Source: Haliclystus octoradiatus (lineage: Eukaryota; Cnidaria; Staurozoa; Stauromedusae; Haliclystidae). From it: a stretch of 64,000 nt of DNA. Position numbers and translations under genes: made by a program. The stretch covers positions 36,263,024 through 36,327,023 of the forward strand of contig OU744447.1 in NCBI GenBank assembly GCA_916610825.1, written 5' to 3'. Below the pieces are notes generated by a model. The model worked only from the letters and a program-made list of their open reading frames with translations, was not told the origin of the DNA and made no database searches. Below are positions 30,901 to 42,900 of this stretch, in pieces (position 1 is the stretch's first letter; each line of letters opens with the position of its first letter).

Positions 30901-33900
30901 ATGTCTCCGTTAATGCAAGCGCGTCAATGTTATTATCAACAACGAAATCTTTAATACTCAAGGATTTGTTGTTAACTGACCTAGCATTTAGCATACAGAA
31001 CTGTGCAGGTTTAATTGTTGATCTGTTGTTAGAATCAATGTCAGTAGGTCTAGTAAGTGAAGGTGAAATCACTGTTAGATTATCATGAATGTTTTTTCCG
31101 AAAGGAATATGATAACTACTGGACGACTTATGTTGTTCTTGTGTTGATAATACGGATTGGTTAATCTTATTGTTGTTGTTACCGTCACTTCCACAGTTTC
31201 TTGCGTATTTCAAGAAATTTGAGATCCTAAATTTCTTCCCACCACGCTTGCCTCTCTTTCTTTTGCGTCTACTGTTGAAAGTGAAATGAGTAGTTAAGGT
31301 ATTAAACAAATCAGAACAAGCACTAATACGTATTTCAAATAATTCATCTCGAGTGTATGCAATCATTGAATGAACAGTTTCTATGAATGGCACAATTGGC
31401 ATTGTTATAAAGACAATAGATCAATGATTATAAGATATAAAAATTCAAATAAAGTTTACGGCGGTTGGTAATGACGATAATAATTTTGAATATACAAACT
31501 ATGGAATAATCAAATAAATTCTTTCAGATTAATGTAGGTAACAAAATAACGACAATAAACTCTTTAAGGCATCTAAACTCTTTACTATGAAGCACAAATC
31601 CTGTTTTCTTGTAAAATGTTAAATAATTATCTCCAAATCCAAAACTTTAACGAACAAAAAAAAAAAATTTTAAATCAGAATTCAAGATATACAATATACA
31701 ATCTCCCTGTCAAAAATGATATCAATCACTCAGAAATATTAATAACTTTCAGCAAAGAAAAATAAACTACAAATAAATGTAAGCTCTTGAACTAAAAATA
31801 TAAAAAATAAAGTTATAAATAAGTTATATATTTACAATTTTAAAATAATAATCCAGGAGCACGCAAAGCGCGTCCGTCGCCAACAAAGGCGCCGTTGAAT
31901 TCTCTTTTGATGATTGTAGATGTTCTTCTTTTGATGCAAAATATACAGGCAACCAAATCTAATTCAATCCGATTCTTTTATTTTCAAATTTTTTGAACTA
32001 TTCTTAATTTGAAATCGTGTTTATTAGTGAAATGCTGCACCCATTTCTTCCCAAACTCAAGCTTTTTGACGAAGAGGGAAACAACGATGTAAGGTTAGCC
32101 AAGAAAGCTGCATTGTGCAGCCACTTTGACCTTAACTAGCAATTCATATTTACTTTTGTTTGTAGCCACTGTATTTTTGGAGTTGTGGAAGCGTAAGCAA
32201 GCAGAAATACGTTATGATTGGGACTTGATGACATTTGAAGATGAAGAAGTAAGTAAATTAACATGACAAATTAATTGAGCACACATATAAGATAATGAAC
32301 ATTATAATAAGTTGGAATTTCCAATGATTTTGCAACATTTATCGAAAATTGTTTAATAAAGATCAGCATACTGTCACAGATTGATGGATCAGTTAAGATT
32401 AAATCGTATTTCAAATCATTTATGGCTATTCTACGATAATTTGAAGCATAAAAATTTAAGCTCTTGTAAATATCTACCTCTGGATAGTAATACTTTCGTA
32501 GTTGGTTTCTCAACAATGTTTGGGAATATCCAAGCTTGAGATTTGAGGCTGATTTTTCTCAATAGAACCCTCTCTTACAGACTTGCAAGTACATTCTTTT
32601 GACTCAAGTAATCATTTAGAAGACATTGCTGTTATTGACTTTAGTTTTGTTAATGGTCTGCATTTCAATCGCTTCCCTTTTTAGGAATTACCTCGTGCTG
32701 AATTTGAAGCTTTGGTCACGTCAACAAGAAAAAATCCAATCACGCAGGTAGGAAGAGTATACGTCACTCAAGCAGAATGTACCTTACAAACATGAGAATT
32801 TTTAGACTTTTGGCGGATTGTTTTGGGCCTTGTAAAACTCTAGTTATTGCTTTTTGCCATTGAAATCGATTAAAATTTATCAGAATACCCTGGATTTCAG
32901 AATATTTTTGAAATTGAATTCTCATTTTTGACCTTACTCAAATTGTAATAATTATACAAGAGTGGACAGCCTGTGTACTCTGAAGCTTTAATTTCCTGCT
33001 CAAACCTAAGTAGGCTAATAGCTTATATCCTTGTGTGGTTTGTTGGTATTTGAAGTGCAATGCCCTTCCCAATTTCCTCCCCTTCCATAAGCTCCAAATC
33101 AATGAAAACACTATTCAAGAATTTTCCTCTCTTTTGACTAACTGTGTTTACCCTTATTCTTGCCTTCCTGAGGCTGACCCATGATGTTCCCCGTCAGGGA
33201 TTGAACTTAAGACCCTGCGTGCAATGGTCCAAAGCCCTAACCACTACACTAAGGATGCACATAGAAGATTAATATCAGGTATCTTATGTATGTATGACTT
33301 TGTATGCATTACTAATTTATATATTGTTGATTGTTTTAATAGCTAGAAGAACCTCACGTCCGGCTTAGAACGAGAATACCTAAATATATTTTGGCATTTA
33401 ATGTTGTATTAATGATGGTAAGTGCACTATTGATTAAACAAACTTATTATAAGGGTCACCTGCTTACAGCAACCATTGAGACTTGTTTAGCAAAACAAAG
33501 TTTTCAACTGGATTGATGTGTTGTTGTTGTTGTTGTTGCCGTTGCTCATGTTGGTGCTTATGTTGGTGCTGTTGTGGTTGTTGTTGTTGTTGTTGTTGGT
33601 GCTGTTTTTGTTGTTGCTGTTGTTGTTGGTGCTGTTGTTGTTGTTGGTGATGTTGTTACTGTTGTTACTGTTGTTGTTGTTGGTGCTGTTGTTGTTGTTG
33701 TTGTTGGTGGTGCTGTTGGTGTTGGTGCTTTTGTTGTTGTTGCTGTTGTTGTTGTTATTGTTAGTGGTGCTGTTGTTGTTATTGTTATTGTTATTGTTAT
33801 TACGTCACATCAAAATTATGAGAAACTAAAAATATTTATAATTGTTTAATGTACATTTGATCTATTTTGAGACTAACGTCTTCCATAAAAGCAAAAACAG

Positions 33901-36900
33901 CTAGTGTTAATCATAACACACCGTTCACGCCATTATCACCTTCAGTTTTGTTTTTCGATTCAAACAGTTGATAAAACCAATTTTGAGGCTTGTATTTTCC
34001 TCAAATTACTATTACTGACTCATTATCAAGCAGTCGATATTAAATAAATGAAATTCATTCTGGTTTAGGTTTACAAGCCGGACTTTTGTAGACATGGATG
34101 TCAAGTCTAATGTTTTAACCCACTTAATGCCTATATCATTCCCCTGCGAAAAAAGTTCAGGAGTTCATGAACCGTCTGTGAGGGTTCATGAACTGTTCAT
34201 GAACACTTCATGAACACTTCATGAACAGTTCAGGAAAATTGGAGCTATTTAACGTTCATGAACTGTTCATGAACTCCTGAACTATTTTTCGCAGGGGTTC
34301 ACTCTGACAATGTCTGAAATAGTATTTTTTTTTATTGAATCAACCATGAACTTTGTGAATGAGGTCAACAAAGAAAGAGAATAGAGGATGTTATCAATAT
34401 GGGTCGAAAAGTCAATTTTTTAATACAACAAATTAGAAGAAATTGCATTTTCATGGCAACATGGAAAAAGTAAAATATTTTGACAGGTTGAATAATGCTA
34501 TAACACATGTATGTTATTTTGTTTATAGACTTCGCTGGTTATTATTGCTGTTATTGGTGTTATAATATACCGCGTAGCATTGAATGCCACTTTAGCATCG
34601 AACAAAGATCTTAAAATGAGCTATATTGGTATCATCGCATCTGTTACTGCAGCATTAATCAATTTAATATGCATCATGATACTCAATAAGGTATGAGAAA
34701 ATTTAAAACGAATTTTGATTGCCATAATTTACTGTCACTTGTTTTCCTGTTCTCGCAATTCCTCTGCACCAATCCATCCGCCATCCTTTACTTGTTTGAT
34801 GTTTTAGATAAAATCAAAGTTGAGGGGACTTGAACCACAGTCAATCAGATATGACGAGATCTGTTTCGGTTGCTCTGTCATCTGAGCTAACTCTCCCTCT
34901 AGTTATTGCTTTTTGCCATTGAAGTCGATTAAAATTTATCAAAATATCCTGGTTTTCAGACTATTTTTGAATTTGAATTCCCGTTTTGGACCTTACTCAA
35001 AGTTTAATAATTATACAAGGGTTGAATGCCCATGTATTCTGATACTTTTAATTTCCTGCTCAAACCTGAGTAAGCTAATAGCTTATTTCCTTGAGTGGCT
35101 GGTTGTTTATAATTACAAGAATATGTTGCGAATACACTTTATTATGTCTTCATCATTGTGGGAAATCAATATGATACAATAACAATTCGCTAACTAGATT
35201 ATAATTCAGCCGAAAACTAGATTCAACCCTAAAAAGTTACCAATGTGAAGAAGTCACAGACTTTTTTCCATATGTTTTGATCTATTTATTACAATTTCCT
35301 TACTTCTTGTTTTAATTTAATGATCACATTATTGTCAATATGCTTTTGTTGATATTCATATAAATTTTATTCTAGTTATACGAGCGTCTTGCCTGGTATT
35401 TAACTACATGGGGTATGTATTATTGTGATCATTAATTTTCTATCAACGATTAATTATCAACTTGTAGATGAATAAGAGACAAAGATGAGGCCAAAGCCTT
35501 TCCCGTTACTCAGAACTTTACTAGTTTAATTGCAATCTTCAGGCATGATACAATAGGTTAAGTTAAAATCAATTCAAATGTATAAAGTGTGATTTCATCT
35601 TATTTTATCCAACAGAAAAATGTCAATCTGATCCTATCCGAATACTAAAAGACCATCTGAAATCTGATCGGATCAGATTCATGTCGGATTTGCATACCTT
35701 TATTGTAAACTGATCGTCCTCTTTCGTCTCTTGTTGTCGTCGTGTACAGTTGTGTCTGTTGTATCAAAGAGATCTGACTAACGGCCATAGTAACCCTTAG
35801 TATGTCTTCCTGTAACGTCCACAGGCACAGCCTATACCTATTATAATAAACGATCAACTCAACTAAAATTTATTGTGTCATATTTGTCTTGCACAGTTTC
35901 AAATTGCATTATCACTTCACGATAAGCAACATAATCGTATTTAAACATTTTGAAATCTTCCATTTTCCAAACAGCCTTGGTTGCAATTTGATAGATAAGT
36001 TCACTGCTAGTGGGCATAAGACCTCAAATATCCAACTTCATCTGTCAAATATTTTTATTCTATTTTCTTTCTAAGTTTTTATGATTGTTTTTTTTTAGAG
36101 ATGCCAAAAACTCAAACAAACTTTGACGACAGCTACACTTTCAAAATGTATATGTTTCAATTTGTCAATTTCTACGCATCGCTCTTCTACATTGCATTCT
36201 TCAAATTAAAGTAAGTCATATTGACTAATGATAATATGTATTTAGTACTAATTATTGTCTTTTTATTGCTAAATGTTTAAGCGTTTTTTGTATAATTTAT
36301 CTTACTTTCTATTTACTGCTGATTGTATAATAATATTGGGAAATGTCTTAAGAAAAGTGGTTGAACTATTATGTAATTGAAAGAAAACTTGACCTCCCTT
36401 CAGTGGCCAATGCTCTCTAATCTCACAACTGGCTGTTATAGACAGGTTTCACTGTACCCCCTACAAAACTTCATAAACACTTGAGTTTCTCAGTAGTTCA
36501 CAATAATTTCATGGAAATTTCACAAAACTTTCATGGACATTTCATTAGCAACTGATTGAAAATTCCTGAACGTGAAATCGTACTCTTCTTTGTTCTTCTT
36601 AAAATGTCTGTGAAAATGTTTCACTACATACAACCATCTCATTTTATCTCATCTTATCTCATACAATTCTGACATCTCAAATTCATTATTATCAAATTTT
36701 AATAAAAACAATTTTAATTATTTCTAGTCCTGGTGCTCCTGGCAAATACAACAGACTTTTTGGTTTCAGACGAGAAGAGGTATTTACTACGCTATCTTTA
36801 ATCTTTAATCAGGGTCCGGCAAAAGGTTCAGCCTTCTGGAATCCTAACGCATTTCATTTTGCATTTCACTGAAAGGCATTTCAACATTTTCTTCTGAATT

Positions 36901-39900
36901 TGTTTGGTGATGTTTGACAAATAAATCATTAAATATCAATTTTCTTTTGAATTTGCTCTAACCGTCTTGAATCTAGGATTACAGGATTCCTACTTGCATC
37001 TGTAATTGAGTTTATAAGTTGTTAGGTTAGTGCTCTTTTGCTCAATCCTTTTGAAGTAAAATGTAAAGTAATGTAGACCGTGTCGCCCTACCGAAGCCCG
37101 GGTACCGAAAGCACCTGTACCACTCCTCTATTTCTAGATGAGTAGCTTTTTTTGCTGAGGGCAATGGTTTTAAACGCTCTTTGTTGATCTCAGCTGCGAC
37201 ACTGCAGATCAATTTCAACAGATTTCATGGCAGATAGTTCTTGATTGTCAATGCGCAAAGATGCGCCGCAGCTACTCACAATGCAATTCCCTCTAGACCA
37301 TTCGATTCGCCATCCTCAGATGGTACTCATTTGATGTTTCAGATAAAGTCAATGCTGAGTTGACCTTAGGGGGATTTGAACCACAGTCGATCAGATATGA
37401 TCCGATCTGAAGTTCGGTTGCTCTGCCGTCTGAGCTAATCCCGCCTTTGATCATCAAATCAAGTTTAAAATCCTCCAAGGTCAACTTAGTGTTGATTTGA
37501 TCTGATCATCCAGTCATAACCATCCTCTGATTGGTGAATGGAACAATCCAGAAGGAATGTAATTGTAAAGTGCCGATGTGTGTATGAAGTAAATTTTTAG
37601 AATATTTTTCATCTTCAACTGGAGTCTTGAGCTTCAATGCCTGAATTTGATACAGCCAATTTCGGTTAATTTCCCCTCTTTTCAAATCCCCACCCCGTTG
37701 GATATCCCCACATAAAACTGTTTTTGAGTCAATTCTTTACACAAACTCGTATTCCTGCCTCTCTTAACATCCCATATCTCTTGATGTCCCGCCTTTCAAC
37801 CGTTTCATAGGAGGGATATTGAGAAAGTTTGATTGCAATTCCAAATAAATACCATACAGTTTGGAACGCATACTGATTATTGGCATTTTGTAAGGAAGTC
37901 TAAAAAATACTTTATTCATACCATGATATTCTTATACTAATAATAGTGTCTGTTTGTGAATAAATTATATTAATTTTCTGTGTTTGTCCTCGACTTATGT
38001 ACGTTTCACTGGCGAACTAATTATCTTTTGAACCTCAATTTTATATCATAATTGTAAAAATGTGTTTATTATTGATTTTGTTTACAGTGTCATCCTGGTG
38101 GTTGTTTGTTTGAGTTGGGTGTACAATTAATGGTTATTATGGTTGGCAAACAAATTTTTAATAATTTTATCGAAATAATTGTACCGTAAGTATCACATTT
38201 ATTTAATTGCACAAATATAAGTTTACAAAATGATACCATTTTTATAATTTTTACTTCACCTATTTCATATAGGCTGTCTTGAATTTATGGACATTAAATT
38301 ACTCAATGTTCGTGAACTGTCCATGAAACAATTCATAAAAAAACAGACCAATCACTATAGACCTTTATATCGTGCTGACCGCTATAACAGGTTTGACTGT
38401 AGTGACCACTATAGCACACTATATAGAGGTGACCGGCTGCTATAGTGGATTTTACTATACCTCCAAGCTTGTGTTATTAGCGGTTATTAGAGGGGTTATT
38501 AGCTCAGTTGGCAGAGCAACTGAACTTCAAATCGTGTCATATCTGATCGACTGTGGTTCAAATCCCCCTGAGGTCAACTCAGCCTTGACTTTATCTGTTA
38601 CATCAAATGAGTACCATCTAAGGATGGCGGATGGAATGGTTCAGAAGGAATTGCATTGTGAGTAGCTGCGGCGCATCGTTGCGCATTGACAATCAAGGCC
38701 TATCTGCCATGAAATCTGTTGAAATTGATCTGCAGTGTCGCGGCTGAGATCTAAGGAGCGTTTAACATCATTGCTCTTAGCGAAAAGAGCCACTCCTCTA
38801 GAAATAGAGGAGTGGTACGGGTGCCTTCGGTAGGGCGACACCGTCCACATTACTTAACTTTTGAAGCATGTGTTGCTCTTCTCTCCATTTAATATAAGGC
38901 ATCCAAATCTGGGTAATGTTTCGGTACAACAGTGTAACCCGCTCATGTGCAATTCGGATATGTGAAATTCCTGCTTATATGCAACCTGACTTTGAAACCC
39001 GTTAAACAATTTTCTGGATAACTGCAAGTCATTGGTAAACAATTTCGGATAACTGCAATGAAAACTTTTGGCAATTTTGACTTGCACTAAGCGGGTTACA
39101 CTGTATTTGTTATTTTATTAATTAAACATGTGAATAATATTTCTAGAAAAGTTATGAACTGGATTCGTCGCCGTGACAATTTGCCAAGTCAGAAAGATGA
39201 ACGCCTTGCACGATGGGAAAAAGATTACGATCTGACGCCAATACCACCACAAGGAATGTTTTATGAATATCTTGAAATGGGTAAGAGCATTTTTTCTACT
39301 TAATCAACCCTGCATATAAAGACCACCTGTCTATCATGATCAAGCTATCTATATCTTATCGTGGGACTAAGTGTCATATACACAGGGTGTCACAAACAAC
39401 CTTTTAGGATTGAATTTAAAAGGCTCCGTAATTCTGAAGAAATGTTAGCAACATTCCTGAAATTTGATTTACGTTGAAGCTTGATGACATTAATTTCAAG
39501 ACGGAGACATAAGAAAATGAAAAGTATGAAATGCAAAACTGATAAAATTAACTAAAAAGCAACCTTAACATAATTTGAAATCCGAAATTGATTTTGTCAA
39601 ACTATTTACACTCGTCCATTGTTACAATGTAAACGTAAAATTTTATCATTCTCATCAAAACGATGTCAAATAAAATTGCCCACACACAACTTTCAGGAAG
39701 CAGGTTCCCAGGATGCCCAATTTGTGACAGCGTGCATGCTTCAATGTAGACTATAAATTTGTGTTTATGTGTTTTTTGTTCGTTTACAGTGATTCAATTT
39801 GGTTTTGTTACGTTATTTGTTGCTGCATTTCCACTTGGACCATTGTTTGCTCTTCTAAACAACTTAATCGAAATCAGAGTGGATGCATATAAACTTGTTT

Positions 39901-42900
39901 GTGTATTCAGAAGACCATTGGCCGAAAGAGCACCTAGCTTAGGAATGTGGAATTCTATTTTGGTTGGAATTGTACGATTATCAGTTGTTGTTAATGTAAG
40001 TAACTATGTATAATATAGTAACTAAGACTTTGTTTACAAGGAAGACAGATACCTGGGTTTGGGGAGTTGCCACTGATCTATATAAAAGACCGAATAGTGT
40101 GTTCCATTACGAATCACATCAAATTTTGAAGCCATGACATCTGTCGATTTGTGCTTACTCAAACAAAATGACGTTTGTTTAATACAAAAGTCAACATCAA
40201 GTTGGGGGAGGGGGTTATCATTCAAATAGACATATATTATAAGATACAAAGCACAGTTAGAACAATCAAACTTAGCCTATTGATTTTAATAGTCGCTCCC
40301 ATGAAAACAAAGATATTTTACTGAATCAAACAGCTTGTGTGTACTGGAACAGCCTCCATCAAACCTTCACATTTGTCTACTGAGACGCTCTATCCAGACT
40401 GTTATATAGATCAGTGGAGTTGTGACACACCATTTTCGGCGTAAGAAATACAGTGAAACCTGTATATAATGGCCACCTAAGAGGTAGATAAACTGACCAC
40501 TATAGACAGGTGGCCTTTATATACATGCTTGATTCAATGGAAAATACTATTTTAGATATTGTAAGAGTGACCACTATAGACAGGTGGCCGTTGTATAGAG
40601 GTGACCGTTATAACAGGTTTGACTGTATGTGAATTTAAATGTGAATCGAATGAATTGAGTACCTGAGTCAACTTATAAATTTCAAACACATCCGATAATG
40701 TACTTGATTCAACATTCAAGGACTTGAATAGTTTAGATATGTAAGTCATGATGCAATTGGAACTTATGGTAGTATGGAGGTACGGCCTGTATGTAGTAGT
40801 AAATCACTTTACTAATTATGTGGTACTGTAGTAGTCTGAGTTGCGTTATAGGAATGTGCCGTTCCTCCTTCGCCTAACATATGTCCTAAACAAATCATAG
40901 TCAGACATAGCTGACAAAGAATATAGATAATTCTTAATACAAAACATTACCAAATATTATGGGCTGTATATTAGTGTTCTATTAACATTTAAGGTGCTTT
41001 GAATCACGCGTAAGGCTAAAAATTACTCAACTCAACGTCTCGTGAGTGTTTATGCTTTTTCTGTGGCTCACTAGTCTATGCACACAATACATTTTTCTTA
41101 ACACTATGAAAGTCATTCTAAAGATGCCATGAAAGTGTTGTGAAAACACAATCAAAATGTAAAAATGTGAAAACCACAAATGTTTTAAGCCATGAAAAAG
41201 TTTGAAAACCATGGAAATATCCATATTCACAATATTAAAATGTTAAAATGCCATGAAAACGCAATGGAATTTCTCTATTTTTTCTCATGGTGTAAGTAGT
41301 GTTACCTGTATCAAAACACATTAAATCTTATTTTGAAAATCGCTATTTCACAATGAATAATTATTTATTTACAGGCATTAGTAATTGGTTTCGTTTCTGA
41401 ATTTGTACCTCGTCTTTATTACCAAATTGCCATATCAAAAGATGGCTCGTTACATGGTTTCCTTAATGATAGTTTATCGTGCTATGATGTCAGACAGTTT
41501 ACTCTCAAAGACGCTCCAGTTGATACTTTCTTTCAGAAGTTTAATAATAACAGCTGTGGTTATGGATTACCAATGTGCAGGTATGAATCAATTCTTTGAA
41601 CTAACTAGCTCAGGGGTGGCACTAGGATTTCCCAGAATAAGGGCTATCTGCCTACCTGCCCCCAACAAGGGGGCTATTTATTTGTAAAAACATATTTGGA
41701 AAATGTTTAATAAGTAACAAAAGTTTTTCTGACTGTAAAAAATTTTTCATCTCATGACGGGATTAGTACCCCCAACATGAGGCCACGAGATGTGGAAACA
41801 TGAAAAAGTTCATCAGAACAGCCAGCTTAGGTGCCTTGATGATTAGGGAATTGAACCTTGGCCTGTAATAGGGTCTTCTATTCAATCATTGGCAGAAGCA
41901 CTATTGGTTGGCGCCAGGATTTGCACCCGACCATTAAACTCACACACACTCCAGAAACACCAACCAACCAACCAACCGCCTTGGTGAATAAATACTACTA
42001 GTATGGTAAATTGATAAATCAAAAAATAGAATCTTCTCAAAATCAAAGAAAACATGGTTTTGTTATTACATTATTTTCACACTATTCCCTTCTTTCTTGA
42101 CCGAGCATAACTATCATAAGTGATGTATTTATTTATCCTTATGTATTCCCATTTATTTACACCGCTACAGTGTAACTCCCCTAAGTGCAATTCAGATGAG
42201 TTGAATTACTGCTTTTTCTTAAACTGGCTTTGAAACCCAATTTTATTGAAAGTCTTAGTTAAACAGTTCTCGTTTCTCATTACGTTCGTACCTCTCGTGG
42301 GCTATCAGAGCGTGGAAAGTGTGAACTATTTGTTTGATACATGTGATTCAACTTCTGATATTACTTTCACCAGGTACCGAGGTTATTACAACAGACCATA
42401 TATATATATAAATAATCAAACTGTCGCAAATCCTGAAGCAGATTCATACCGTACTGCTCATTGGCATATAATCGCATCAAAGTTATTCTTCGTTGTAATA
42501 TTTGAGGTATGTTAATTATGCTCAATTACGCCAATCACAATGTTTAACAATTGAAAACAATTATAATTCTGTCAATCTTCCTTGATATACCCACCTGGAG
42601 TAGTCAGCGTCACAAATCGCAATTCCCCTTGCGAAAAACAGTTCAGGAGTTCATGAACAGTTCACGGACAGTTGAGGAATTCATGAACAGTTCACGGACA
42701 GTTCATGAACAGTCCATGAACATTAAATGACTCAAAATGTTTGTGAACTGTGCCTGAGGATTCATAAACTGTTCATGAACAGTTCATGAAAATTGGGGTC
42801 TTTGTGTTATAACAGTTCACGGACAGTTCATGAACATTCCATGGACATTAAATGGCTCAAAATGTTCATGAACTGTCCCTGAGGATTTATAAACTGTTCA

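Noticed and set aside
33518..33849. Poly-Leu and poly-Val reading frames
   Set aside because: Translation of a TTG microsatellite in two frames.
38372..38665. 97-residue frame resembling frames at 37293-37484
   Set aside because: Both cover the tRNA-like head of SINE family D.
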